Source of the DNA: Azadirachta indica
Lineage: Eukaryota; Streptophyta; Magnoliopsida; Sapindales; Meliaceae
Length of the DNA stretch: 64,000 nucleotides
Assembly (NCBI GenBank): GCA_022749755.1
Contig: CM040442.1
Coordinates: forward strand, 15,908,457-15,972,456
Direction: 5' to 3'
Each line of letters starts with the position of its first letter. Position 1 is the stretch's first letter. The position numbers were made by a program, and so were the translations under genes. Below, one piece after another: positions 11,701 through 23,219 of this stretch. The notes under the pieces were generated by a model. It was not told where the DNA came from. It did no database searches and saw nothing but the letters and a program-made list of their open reading frames with translations.

Positions 11701-12780
11701 TTAGTTGGGCATTAGCTAGTTGTATGACCCCTACCTTGACATTTAAAACACTTAATGTCATAGTTTCTAGAAGTGGTGGATTTCATGTTAGGTTGTTTTT
11801 ATGTCGCAGCTTGTTTCGCATTTTAAGGGGGTTCGGGCTTAGACTTTGTTAATGAATGTTCCTCCCGCTTAAGGGCTAGTCTCTATGACTTTGTAGCAAT
11901 TGTGCTTGCTCCCTTTCTAGATATGTTCCTTCTCTTCAATTGTTGCTCAACTTTGATAACTTGGTGTATCATATCTGTTAACTCTACATAATGTTGCATC
12001 TCCACCATGTCCACGATCTCACGATTTAAACCATGTAAGAACCTAGTCATGGTAGCTTATCCTCCTCTGTATTCACTCAGATTATAGCAATTTCTATTTC
12101 TTTGTAGTATTCATTTACACTTTGGATCCTTGAGTTAAAGACTGCAATTTGTTAAACAATTCCTGATGGTAATAGTTTGGAATAAAACGTCTTCTTATTA
12201 TTGTCTTCATGTCATCCCACGTCTCAATAGGACGTTCTTAATTTCTCCTTCTATCTTTCAACAATTGATACCACCAAATAATAGCATAATCAGTATATTT
12301 AATCGTAGCAAGTTTTACCTTTTTGATCTTAGAGTAGTTGTAATAATCAAAAACCATCTCCATTCTCTTCTCCCACTTTCAATAAGCTTCAAGATCACTG
12401 TTACCTTAGAATGGTTGAATTTTCACCTTAATGCTTCCCAAATCATCATCCAGCTTAGGTCTACCCATCCTAACTTCTTTATTCCCATAATCATGCAAAA
12501 TCTTGCCTCGGTTCATTGGTGATTCATCCAACTTCTCATCATCTTCAACATTACCCTATTGTATCCTTTATTGCACTTGCCTACATGGTTGTCTAATGGA
12601 AAAGCTTTGAGGTTACCCTCTAGATGCTTCATCTTCCAAACTATCCATCCTCTTATGAATTAGTTCCAACTCAACCCTTATCATTCGTCTCATCTGCCCC
12701 AACAATGCTTGTAATTGTAGGTTTGGAGTGGTTAGTTATTGTACCTCCCAAGTTAAGTTTTCTTCTTGATTGTGTGACAT
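11701..12780 (-). pseudogene. Ty3-C gag with broken zinc knuckle
   Basis: The start codon is at 12780-12778 (MSHNQEENLTWEVQ, then a stop). Capsid wording such as YTDYAIIWWYQLLKDRRRN and [11 protein letters not shown] is visible on the minus strand near 12180-12320. The zinc knuckle CFKCQGRGHTTS at 11708-11750 has a stop codon just before its last cysteine. No single frame is open throughout. Confidence 0.8.
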
Positions 12781-13351
12781 ATTTAGAATCTGCAAAACAA
12801 GGTTAGAAACTCCGCAAGCACTCCTTCACATGTTTCACTTAATAAAGGTTTACTCACTGTCGTGTTTAAGCACTCAAATGTTCTCACCACATTCGTTGCA
12901 TATTCTTTACACTCTTAATTAGACTCAAGAATAGTAAAAATTCAAGTGACAATTCAAGATGAGAAGCAATAAAAAAAAAAAACCGCAAGATTCATAAGTA
13001 ATTCTTAAGAAAATGATGCAAGCAATTAAAATTATAATGTTGGTTCAAGAGTAAGGAATATTAGGTCAATATTACAAGAAATTATGGATATAATGGACAA
13101 CAACAATTCTTTTTTTTAATTTCTTTCTTTTCTTTCTTTTTTTTTCTCTCTCTCTCTCTCTCTTTCTTTTTTTCATAGGAACTAGAAATAAAAGTATGAA
13201 CTTAAAACAAACTAAATGAAGTAAAACACAAGATTCTAATTGGACTAGTCAAGTAAGAATTCGGCCAAATTTTTTTTTTATTTTTAGAATTCTAATTGAA
13301 GAAGCAATGAATAATAAAGATATTAAAGGATAACTCAAACTTGCCTTGAAA
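12781..13351 (-). other. Ty3-C untranslated leader with a T/CT-rich tract
   Basis: This non-coding stretch lies between the primer site and gag. A pyrimidine microsatellite, including about seven CT units, lies near 13108-13170. A-rich runs occur at 12972-12982. No gene. Confidence 0.75.
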
Positions 13352-13368
13352 CTAAAGTTCTAATACCA
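13352..13368 (-). other. Ty3-C primer binding site
   Basis: The minus strand reads TGGTATTAGAACTTTAG, two bases from the 5' LTR end. It resembles the initiator tRNA-Met complement TGGTATCAGAGC with changes. Confidence 0.8.
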
Positions 13369-13370
13369 AA

Positions 13371-14214
13371 TGATACAAATCTCGCCAACAACGTGTTGAA
13401 ACCTAACACCAAATGTAGTAACAAACCCCAACATTTTCCTCGAGATGTAAATTTGTTGAGTTTTGAACTGTCACGTAGTTAGATAAGAATCAAGACTATG
13501 GTTACTCAAATATCACACCAAGAATTCTTAAGAACTACTTAAGAATTTAGGTGATAAGTTTAGTTATTTTGGAACGCTAATATAAATTAAACTTGATAAG
13601 TTCAATAATAAGAATCTGTAAGGAATAACTCCAAACTCCATTGCTTGTTTTATTTCAAAAATTAAGGCCTTTATAGGCAAATATAAAGAGAAAATGTCAA
13701 AGATTAGGCCAACAACCACTACTTAACAATTGACAAATTAATACAAACTTTAAGACCTTTAAAAATGCAAGAGAAAAATTTCAAACATAATGATCTAAGC
13801 AATCGCATCATACGTATTTTGATGTAATAAGCAATGACATTATATGTGTTTTGATGAAGCAATGGTATCATACGTATGTGATGTATGCAATTACATCATT
13901 TAAGATTTTTAAAATTACATAAATGGACTAAAATTTATTTTCGGACATTTCCATGTCAGTCCTTTTAGGTTTTGTTAGCTTGAATAATGCTCATAAAGCC
14001 TAATTCTTTACGTAATGTAGCTTGAATTACATTTGAACCCCATATCTTTTTAATTAATCCATTTAAGGTAATTTGTGATTCCTTAGTTCTACCTCTTGTG
14101 ATTAGTCTACTTGGCAAGCTTAATGGATCATATAGATACAGTGCTTGAGTGCCTCCAACTTTATGTGTGAGTTTTCCTTCGTGTAAACGTGGTTGTGCAA
14201 CTTCATTTGCATCA
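13371..14214 (-). repeat. Ty3-C 5' LTR (contains coding sequence for the polyprotein end)
   Basis: It matches 155-994. On the minus strand from 14211 there is an uninterrupted frame of about 85 codons with VAQPRLHEGKLTHKVGG and ITRGRTKESQITLNGLIKKI wording, ending in a stop near 13952. This is the tail of the polyprotein encoded from inside the LTR. In the 3' LTR copy the same frame has decayed. Confidence 0.85.
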
Positions 14215-14217
14215 CAT

Positions 14218-14330
14218 ACTTGGCCTATTACTCGTTTTTATTAAAAAATATACCTATAACCCAACCCAAATTGGCCGAGTTAGGTCAAGGACCTAGTCTT
14301 GTGGGTAAAATTTCCATCCCTAGTAGTAAG
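14218..14330. repeat. MITE-like remnant split by Ty3-C
   Basis: It contains CCCAACCCAAATTGG and ends in TTTCCATCCCTAG, complementary to the GGGATGG-type termini common in plant hAT-related MITEs. It is probably continuous with 1-154 before the Ty3-C insertion. Evidence is composition and end motif only. Confidence 0.35.
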
Positions 14331-15280
14331 GCCTAAAAAAATTCATCAAACTTAGTATTACACATTTAACCAAGATTGCCTTGGTCTTCTTTGAATAAGT
14401 CTTTCATTGATTGTGCCATGGTTAACCACCATCGATAAATAGGAATCTTTCTAAATTACTTTGAGTCAGCAAAGACTTCAAGCATCTAAAGTAGGTCGAG
14501 GTTGTACCTTTTTGTGCAGTGAGGCTAAGCCAGGTCACCATCAAAAGCATAATAAGCATTACAACTTGAAACTTAACCTTTTAGAAGGAATTCATTTTAT
14601 TTACTTGCTTAGAATAAAAGAAGTAGAGGGAAAAAGGTGATGGCAAAAGAAAACAACCAGAAGGGACAACCAAAAACCAGATCTTGCTCTAGAAAACCAA
14701 AAGGTCTCTTTATGAGAAAGAAGTAAATGAAAGAATCTTAATTTTATGACAAATCTGACTTCAACATCCTTGCAAGATCTAATGATTCTATACATGCTTA
14801 CAAAACTACCAATTTATTGTTTAAGTCCTTGATATTTTAATAGTTTTTATTTCTATATAGAAGTCTTTTCATCTCTCATTGGATGATTCCAAACAGAATC
14901 GTATTTCCTACTGATCCATGCCATCCTTTTCATAGTATACCTAACAAATTAAGAGGTGTATAAAGATCTTTCCAATCATTCATCATATTCAAAGTCAAAA
15001 CGAAGTCACAACATGTGTGCAAATTCAGTGACATCAACATGGCCTTAGTGATTAGTTTTCGATCGAAGCATTAAGCAATAAAACTTGGTTCCTACTTTAC
15101 TAAGGCCCATGCTCGTCCATTGGGATCTTGGAAGACTAAAATATGAAATGAAAGTCATCCTAAAATATGATAGGAAAATTAGGTTAGTGCTAGTTATTTT
15201 AGAATGCCATCAGGTTTAGATAGATAAGAATGGTGCATTTAAGACTATCTTTAATGGAATTTCCTATGAGGTTTTATATT
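14331..15280. other. Unassigned intergenic DNA
   Basis: No domain, repeat boundary or RNA gene was recognised. Open frames here are short and show no family wording. Confidence 0.5.
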
Positions 15281-15860
15281 GGTACCATAAAGGAACATTT
15301 ATTTTTTGTCTTTTTGAACTAAATGTCGATATTTTTAAGATGCATTCATTTTTGTTTTTCTAGACTAGATGTTGGTATCTCAGAAGTACATTTATTTTTG
15401 TCCTTCTAGATTACATTTCAGTGCCATAGAGCCATATTTACTGTTATCCCTCTAGACTAGATGTCGATACTGTAGAGGCACATTTATTTTTTTCCTTCTA
15501 GACTACATGTAGGTACCATATAGACACATTTATTTTTATCCCTTTAAACTAGATGTCGGCACCATAGAGACACGTTTATTTTTTGTCCTTCTAGACTAGA
15601 TGTCAGTATTAGGGGGATATGTTTATTTTTTGTCTTTTTGGACTAGATGCCAATATCACGGAGGAACGTTTATTTTTGTTCTTATGGACTAGTTGTCAAT
15701 ATCACAAAGGTACATTATTTTTTTCTTTTGGACTAGATTTCGGTATCATAGAGGTATATTCATTTTTGTACTTATGGACTAGATGCTATCAAGATAAAGA
15801 TACATCTACTTTTGTCTTTTTGAAGTAGATTTCAGTACCACAAAGGTACATTTATTTTGC
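15281..15860. repeat. 46-bp minisatellite, about 12.6 units
   Basis: A head-to-tail array whose units read roughly GGTACCATAGAGGCACATTT followed by ATTTTTGTCCTTCTAGACTA and GATGTC. Twelve full units and a partial one can be laid out, each 44-47 bases. Units differ at many sites, so the array is old or weakly homogenised. The 69-codon frame at 15619-15828 is a by-product of the repeat and not a gene. Confidence 0.92.
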
Positions 15861-16614
15861 CGTGTAGGCCACTATTACTACTTAGGCTTATATAAGATGT
15901 TGGCATTTTTAGTCTTCTTCTCTTAAAAATGGCGAACAGATGAAAGCTTATAAAATAGCACTACAAATCAATTAAATACAAACAAATAAATAATGACATA
16001 TATACTTAAAACACTTATATTATATACCAAAATTCAACATATCACTGAGTCATGATATATAAAAAATGATTAAAAGAGAATATATATCAAAAAATAATTG
16101 AAATTAATTTGGTTAGTAAAATATTAAATTTTATTTATTCAAAACAAATTTTTTTTTAATAAAATGTAACAATTTCAACTCAGCATACACAATTATTTAA
16201 ATAATATTTATTCTTCTCATAATTTAATTGGAAATAACAAATCATGATCTCCTTTCCATTCATACCAATCACGAATGAAAATTTTAAACTAATGTTGGTC
16301 CTTTAACACTAATATAATAGTGTGCAAAATAATTATACAATCGTAAAAAAACACAAAAAAACAATTGCGATAATTTAAAATCATGTTAACATGATAATGA
16401 ATTAAAAGTCATGGTATTTTCAATTAAAAAAATAAGTGTAGTGTACTTAAAAACAATAAATTATAAATTTTTTGGCCTATATTATAGATAGTTGAAAATT
16501 ATTAGTCACATAAGAACTACTTTGATAAATCATTAACTTGACGATATTGGGCTATAATAACTCAACGATATTGAGAATCAAGAATAACACCAAATGTTCA
16601 TATCTGTTAACTGA
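15861..16614. other. Unassigned AT-rich DNA
   Basis: Very AT-rich, with no coding wording. It ends at ACTGA, the probable target duplication of the solo LTR that follows. Confidence 0.5.
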
Positions 16615-17396
16615 TGATGCAAACGAAATTGTATAACCACATAAACAAGAGAAGAACCTCAGATATAAGGTTGGAGACACTCAATTACAGCATCCATATG
16701 ATTCGCTAAGCGTGCCGAGTGGACCGATTACAAGAGTTAGAGCCAAGACATTGAAAAGTGTCTTAAATAGACTAATTACGAAGATGTGTGATTCAAATAC
16801 AATTCAAGATACACGTCTTGAAGAATAAGGCTCAATGAACATCATTCAAGCGATTAGAGTCCAAGAAAACTAATATGAAAATGTTCAAAAATTATAGTTC
16901 GTTTATATAATTTTAAGAATCTTAAAATGATGTAATCACTTACATCATATATATATATGACGTCATTGCTTACGTTTTTATATTTGAAATTTGTAGGTTT
17001 TAAAAGTTATAAAGTTTGAATTTATTTTGTCAAATTGTTAGGTAGGATTGATAGCCTAATTTTTGACATTTTTCCTTTGTATTTTGCCTATAAAAAGGTT
17101 TTTATTTCTTGAAATGAGACAAATAATTTGAGTGTTAAGTTATTTCTTACAATTTCTTGTTCTTGAACTCTTCAAGTTTAATTTCTTGTGGCGTTCAAAA
17201 CAATAAAACTTATAATCTAGATTTTTAAGTGTTTTCTTAAGGGTCTTAGTGTGGCATTTGAGTAAATCATAGTCTTGGTTCTTATCTAGATAAATATTGG
17301 GTCAAGATTCAATAAACTTGCATCTTGAGAAAATTTTGGAGTTCTTTACTACATTCGGTGTTGGGTTTTGTCACACTATTGGCGAGGTTCATATCA
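16615..17396 (+). mobile_element. Solo LTR of the Ty3-C family
   Basis: It starts TGATGCAAACGAA and ends GGCGAGGTTCATATCA, matching the two ends of the Ty3-C LTR but on the plus strand. Long shared blocks lie between, including the ATGATGTAATCACTTACATC and GACGTCATTGCTTACG region. No internal sequence accompanies it. The flanks ACTGA (16610-16614) and ACTGC (17397-17401) agree at four of five bases, as expected for an old target duplication. It arose by LTR-LTR recombination. Confidence 0.88.
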
Positions 17397-17919
17397 ACTG
17401 CCTTACAATTAGATCAATCAGTGTTTATTTGTGATAGTCATCAAATTCAAGATTAAATATTTTAAATCATGTATACAATACAAATAAAAGAAAATACATA
17501 CCTTTTAGTTTGTTGTAAAATTTTCTTGCCATAGTAACTTCTTTTAGAGGTCAAGAATATCGGATTGTAAAGCACAATTTTAACTCTTTCAAATTTTATA
17601 AGAAAGTAAAACTAAAAATAAAACAGTTAATTTTAAATAATAATAAGGTAAATTTGTTAGAGATCCTATAGTGGTTAAGATTTAAGCTACTTATAATGGG
17701 AATAATAATGATATCAATTAGAGAAGACACGGGCATTGTAAAATAGCTGGGCACATAAAATGCGCATACGCAGCTATTACTCGGAAAAGAACAGGTTAGT
17801 TCTTTAAGTTGTACTATTTTTCTATTGAAAAGTATTTATTCCATTAATTCATTTTTTTTTTACCACTTTAATTTTAATTTTCACTTGTAGATTAACTGAA
17901 GGAAAATAAAGACAAAAGG
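17397..17919. other. Unassigned; possible decayed transposase end
   Basis: AT-rich. On the plus strand a short stretch near 17700-17795 followed by a GT donor, with a pyrimidine-rich tract and TTGTAG near 17890, could be an exon-intron remnant. I cannot assign a family. Confidence 0.2.
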
Positions 17920-18420
17920 TTATCGTGCTGCTAATACTGCTTCGCTACCTCAGATGTTCTTTGTTGCTGCCCTGTTTTAGAGGTTACTTAGTTGACTGTT
18001 TGTCTCTTGCTGCAACTTATGTCGTCTGCCATTATTGTGTCTGTATCTTGCTGTGGTTTTCTGTTTATAACTGTAGTTTTGCAGTTGGTTTTCTTGTGCT
18101 ATAACTTTGCCAGTGGCTACTGGTGGGGCCTGTTATCATGCTACAGTTTGCTGCTTACAGGTGCAGTTTTCTGCAAGATTTTTTCTTATGTGGCTGCTTT
18201 ACTGCTGCAGTCTTATTTCTTCTACTTTGCTGGGTTGGTATCGCAGTATGCTAGTATCGTAGAATTTTGCTTTCATCTTGGGGATGTTTTTTGTTTCTGA
18301 TTCATGTTCTTGTTCCAACTTGTTCCAACATGTTCTAACATATTTTTGTAAGCCTTTATGACAGTACTAATCTTTGTAATGTTTTGTTTTTAATTTTAAT
18401 AAATTTTTTCTAAGTAAGCT
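17920..18420 (+). repeat. CTG/TTG-rich low-complexity tract
   Basis: The plus strand is dominated by CTGC, TTGC and GTTTTC words (17930-18300), ending near an AATAAATTTTTT run. A 102-codon open frame at 17992-18300 encodes only hydrophobic and Cys/Phe-rich residues, which follow from the base composition; I do not call it a gene. It resembles, in opposite orientation, the AGCA-rich DNA at 19930-20035 and 27615-27860. Confidence 0.5.
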
Positions 18421-19380
18421 TGGGATTATATTAAAAAACTTAGTAATGATGGTTATAAGCAATTATTATTGCAAACCATGAATATTCATAAAACATTTTT
18501 CTAATGCAGTCAAGGCCTACAAATAAACACTAATAAAACCATGTGTTGAAGGAAGAATTGTGGTTGGTCTTGGATTGTAACAAAAATGAGGTTGTGAAAG
18601 ATAACAAGGTAGGTTGCCAGAGGCTGGGAACAGAAAACAACCGTTCCAAAAATCTTATCTCGAAAAGGACGAAGAATAATAATGCATAATTACAGTTATT
18701 AAAAATCAGAAGAGATAAATGAGCACTAGGTACTTGCCTCTTGCTGAGCACAATAAAAATTTCTCATAATATGGCAAAAAGGGAAACACAGAGGCAAAGA
18801 AATCGACAAGCGAAACCTTTTCTCACAACTTTCACGCTCCTTATGTTCTTATTTTTAAACAAATAGATCGAACAAAGCAGAAATGGCCCATCTTAAAGAT
18901 AGTTCTTTTTAGTTTTTTAAAAAAGTAGAATAATATATTATTAAATAATAGGAGAAAGGTGAGAACAAGAGCAGCACTTATATAAAATTTTACCAAACTC
19001 ATGTAGATGGGGAGTCCATGATACATACGATGGGCAACTAATTGAAATGAAATTTTATCTATTTGAACTTTGGACTAGCTATGTTTTATTGTTTTAGTAA
19101 GATAGGTATTGCTTCTGTATATAACAAATAACTTGAAAGCACTTTTGATTATAAACATAACAAATACTACCAACAAAAAAATTTCCTTCAATTTTCCTGA
19201 ACTTTTCTAACTTAAACCAAGATAACTAATAACTGTATTATAATAGTTAAGCCTATTTTCACAAACTATTTTTAGCTCATCTATCTTAGTTAAATATAGA
19301 CAATCCTAACCAAAGGAAGCAAAGGAAATGCCCAATAAGCATTTCAAGCACAAATGCAGCAATGGTCTGCTTGATATAGT
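18421..19380. other. Unassigned AT-rich DNA
   Basis: No recognisable gene, repeat end or RNA. Short frames show no family wording. Confidence 0.5.
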
Positions 19381-19768
19381 TTTTGAAATAAAATTTTTTA
19401 AAGTAGAGTTTTTACTCGTAAAACTTTTATGAGTAAAACTTTTAATAAAAGTTTATTAATTGTTTGGTTGTCATAAATAATTTTTAAGAAAAATTTTAAT
19501 AATTACTTTAATAGATAAATTTTTAATATTTTATTTTAAAAAATAACGTAAAATTTTTAAACAATTTTACTTTTTAAAAAAGTTGGGAAAACTCTACTGT
19601 CAAAAACCCAAATTTTGAGCTTCTTCCAATAAAAAGAAAACAGTTTTTTTAATTTCCAAAAACTTTTTTTCATTGTCAATCAAATGACATTAAAAATTTT
19701 GAAAAAACTTTTATCATTAAAAAAACCCTTTTGGCCAATGAAAAAGTCAAACCAAACGAGCACTAAAT
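19381..19768. mobile_element. Candidate MITE
   Basis: An AT-rich block of repeated AAAACTTTTA/TAAAAGTTTT words (self-complementary) ending CAAACCAAACGAGCACTAAAT. The complement, AGTGCTCGTTTGG, is a typical plant MITE end, and TTGTTTGGTTGTC near 19457 may be its partner. I could not fix both termini or a target duplication. Confidence 0.35.
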
Positions 19769-19879
19769 CAGTTAATTTTGCTAACTGTTCATGTAACAAG
19801 TTGCTTTTGCTTCTCTCCCTCATGTCCTAAAAGAAATTAATTTCTCGAAATATCAAAAATATTGGCAGGAAACTACATC

Positions 19880-20035
19880 AACAAGAAATAACGACAACCT
19901 GTGTTTTTACTGATAGTAAAATTGCACACAAAACTAAATTACCAACAAAGCCAATAGTAGTTGTTACAAGAAACAATAGCAGAAGTAAACTGGCAAAATC
20001 AGTAGCAGGATCAACAATAAATAGCAATAGCAGAG
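19880..20035. repeat. AGCA-rich low-complexity DNA, left part
   Basis: Dense in AGCA, GCAG and CAATAG words up to the first base of Athila-1. The same composition resumes at about 27615, just past the truncated right LTR, so this is one tract split by the insertion. Confidence 0.5.
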
Positions 20036-21566
20036 TGATATGCTGATTAATTTGAATTCATTATTGTCTTATATTTTTCATTCATTTTGATATTTTAGTT
20101 GTATTTTGTGTTTTATAGGTGTTCCAAAGCAAAAGTCTATGGTCAAGCCTAATTAAAGGGAAATCAAGCATTATGGTATTGAAGCGTTTCGATAAAAAGA
20201 TAAAAAAATTGAGCACAAGCGTGCATCTGCAAGCCTCTCCGTTGACGCAGGGCTGAAAGAGCAAAAATAGACGTGCTGAGTATGTTATGGTAAAATAGTC
20301 ATAACTTTGTCTACAAAACTTGGAATCGCATTCCACTTATTGCATTGGAAACTAGACATATAGAGCATCAATTAGATGTGTTATGGTAGCTATGGATCTT
20401 CCTTGGATGGCTAAATTTGGGAAATTTTAGGTTATCATATTTTTTCAGGTTGTGCCACCCTTCTATATAAAGAAGAAATGGGTTTTCAACAAGGAGAGAA
20501 CATTTTAGGAAAGAATTTTGGGAAGAAGACTTGGCTTACAACAAGGAGGATCACATCATGAGCTTGAAGATCATTAGTTCTATTTCTCTTTCTCATGTCT
20601 TTTACTTGTGATTTTGAGTTTTTAATTGTGTATTTAAATAGCTAAACTTTTTAGTTAGAGTGAAAAGATAAAACCTTGATTGTCTATATTTATATGTATT
20701 TGTTGATTGTAGATTATTAGAATTTGATGAAGTGATGATAATTTATATTATGCCTATTGATTAGTGTTAATTAAATAATTTAGGATTTGTAACTTTAATC
20801 ATTACATGCTTCAAAGATTTAGGAGTACCAACTTGGACTTTTAACTTGGTTAAATGATTTAAGATTAGCAGCCTGAACTTTGAATGAGTACTACATTACT
20901 ACAAATCTAAGGATCATACCAATCAAGAATTAAATTACAATCTTTATTATTCAAATAAGGAACACATTGATAGCAGCTTTTAAAACCACACCAATCCCTT
21001 ACCTTAATGTTGCTCATGTAAATGAATTACATTATCATGATAACCACACCAATTTGACTGTTAATGCAATGTTTTTTTGGTTTCATAACATCTAATGCAT
21101 TCTTGGCATGCCAAAGATAGCCTATGCCAAGCATTGCCGTATGTTCTAGGATAGATGAGTTAAATTCCATATCAAGATTAACTTATGATCAATGGAAAAC
21201 CGATGCGTGAACGCATTCAAAGTTGATGCGTGAACATGTTCATCACACATAAGAAAACCATCAATGACCTAAGTTTCATGACTTCTAAATCACACATAAT
21301 ACACTAAATATGATAATCAATAGTGGATTATTGAGCCCTAACACCTAAATTCCTCCAATCTAGCCCTTTAATCAATTTAACTATTTTAATTCATAGTTGT
21401 TAGTTTATTTTAATTTTTTGTTATTCAAATCACTCAATTTTATTCAACCTAAGTTCAACTAGTTACGAAACACTAATTTGCCTATTACCTATGGGATTGA
21501 CCTTGCGGAATACTTATTGTGTTATAGCTGATTCATATACTTGCATGTTTAAAATTAAAATAAACA
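20036..21566 (+). repeat. Athila-1 5' LTR
   Basis: It starts TGATATGCTGATTAATTTG and ends near AAATAAACA at 21566. It aligns with 26127-27600 but lacks about 220 bp near 20395 that the right LTR keeps (about 26478-26698). About 1.5 kb, typical of Athila LTRs. Confidence 0.85.
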
Positions 21567-21575
21567 AGGAGGTTT

Positions 21576-21593
21576 TGGCGACATTTTCGAGGA
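21576..21593 (+). other. Athila-1 primer binding site
   Basis: TGGCGACATTTTCGAGGA, a degraded match to the Athila-type site that begins TGGCGCCGTTGCC (complement of tRNA-Asp/Asn). It lies about 10 bases after the LTR end. Confidence 0.7.
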
Positions 21594-21766
21594 ATAGGTG
21601 TTAAATTGGAATTTGTTAATAGTAGATTTTAGGTTGCTTTATTTTAATTTTTACTTTAATTTTATTTTATTTTACTTCTGTTTTTGTTTATTTTTATTTA
21701 TTTACCTGTTTTTATTTTGTTTAGATAGGAATTGATTAAGCTTTGTTTTTGTTTTTCGTGTTGGAG

Positions 21767-23100
21767 ATTTATGCTGAAAGATCTTCGAGGAGTTCTTAAA
21801 AGGATTCGATGTCGTTGGAAGATACACATATTTCAACTCTTCAAAGAATACGTGAGTTTTGTGAAGCAAATAGGCTTGAGCATTTGAAGAAGAACAAGCT
21901 ATGGATCCGCGAGTGTCCAGTTAGTAATTTGATACACCTCTTACACTTGAAGCTTGTTTAATGCCACAAATGAATGATGTGCCTTCTTACATTGTTTATG
22001 CCACCACCAATGCCAACAATTATGAGATTAAGTCAAGTATGATTCAGTTACTTTCTCAATTTCATGGATTGTCTAATGAAGATCCTTATTTTCATGTGAA
22101 GGAATTCTTCGAGATTTGTGCGACCATAAAGATACACGGGTTGAACGAAGAACAAATCCACTTAAAACTCTTTCTTTTCTCTCTAAAGAACAAGGCCAAG
22201 ATTTGGCTTCACTCTTTAACAGCTTGTTCGATCATACAATGGACATAAATGGTCAACAAATTTCTACAAAAATTCTTTCCTACTTAACAGACCAATCAAT
22301 TTAGGAGAGATATCATAGGATTCTGGCAAGGCATTGGTGAGATTTAGAGAATCTTGGGAGAGATATAAAGAATTATTTTTAAAATGTCCTTGTCATGGCA
22401 TTCCTCTACATCAACAAGTAATACTTCTATGAAGGATTATGTTTGGATGTTAGAAGGATGGTTGTTAGGGCATCCAATGAGGCTTTTCTAAAAAGGATGA
22501 ATAAGAGGCATAGGAATTGTTTGAAGCGATATGTGAGAACTCATAACAATGGATTATCCATGATTGTGAACTATATAAGAGAGCTCATGAGATTTCTTCT
22601 TCTGCACCATCCAATCTGAAGACTCAGGTATCATATCTTGTTTTCAAGCAACTTAATTTGATTTTGGCTAATATGCTTGGTTCCCAAACCCAGCAGCAAG
22701 TCTGTTCTATTTGTTCCCTATTAGGCCATTCTATAGAGATGTGTCATTGACTTGTGTCAATACAATTCAATAAGGAGTTCTTATGAGCTAGTAAATCAAG
22801 TTCGCAACTTCAATCAATCAAGGAATGATCCATTTTCCAATAACTACAATCCGGGTTAAGGGGATCATCCTAATCTTGGAAAGAACAATCAAACTTAGCC
22901 TTTTAATCCGCAAAGAGATTTTAATCAATGCATGCAACAAGGAAATAAGTTCCAAAGGAGCAATCAAAAAGCTTCATTAGCACAACAAAGTCAACTTACA
23001 ACATTCGTTTCTAGAATGAGTAAAATTGAAGAAAGAATGGACAATCTCTCCAAGATAACTCTCCAATTAGGCAAAAGTCAACAAGCTTTCAACAACAATA
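21767..23100 (+). pseudogene. Athila-1 gag with zinc knuckle
   Basis: The clearest block, 21961-22248, reads QLLSQFHGLSNEDPYFHVKE, FFEICATIKIHGLNEEQIHL and KLFLFSLKNKAKIWLHSL, the Athila/Tat gag core. A frame change near 22230 follows. The knuckle CSICSLLGHSIEMC (22703-22744) fits CX2CX4HX4C. Frameshifts and stops occur in the stretch between them. Downstream wording EERMDNLSKITLQLGKSQQ (near 23030) is the coiled, gag-linker region. Confidence 0.85.
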
Positions 23101-23219
23101 TCAATTGCTAGCAAACAAATTTAAAGCTTCAATGCTCAAATTAAAGATTTACGTGAATCAAATAGCAAGTGCTGTGGGAGAAAGGTTCCAAACCAACCAC
23201 AAGTCAATCCTAGACCATT

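Larger units (their letters stand above)
155..14214 (-). mobile_element. Ty3-C: CRM-like Ty3/gypsy retrotransposon (outer, interrupted)
   Basis: This is a complete but dead LTR retrotransposon on the minus strand. It has two LTRs of about 840 bp (155-994 and 13371-14214), a primer binding site next to the right LTR, a purine-rich tract next to the left one, and gag, protease, RT, RNase H and integrase in that order from right to left. About 6.7 kb belongs to it once nested Ty3-A (1630-8962 plus one 5-bp duplication) is removed. CACAT lies at both outer edges, at the right overlapping the LTR end by two bases, so the target duplication is probable rather than perfect. The RT and integrase wording, together with an ORF that runs into the 3' LTR, resembles the CRM chromovirus clade. 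The clade call is by recall of the family, not by a tree. Confidence 0.85.

Noticed and set aside
1630..13370. Tandem array or LTR-sharing recombinant of two gypsy elements
   Set aside because: At first the repeat at 8113-8962 looked like an LTR shared by two elements. The exact TCCTC duplication and the separate outer LTR pair (155-994 and 13371-14214) show nesting.
15619..15828. 69-codon frame in 15.6-15.8 kb
   Set aside because: It is a read-through of the 46-bp minisatellite; the repeat explains the sequence.
15281..15860. CRISPR-like array
   Set aside because: Units are contiguous and diverged with no unique spacers, and the setting is a plant nuclear genome.
17992..18300. 102-codon open frame rich in Cys, Phe and Leu, like a membrane protein
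   Set aside because: Its hydrophobicity follows from CTG/TTG/TTT-rich low-complexity DNA. There is no family wording, and similar tracts elsewhere in the window have no frame.
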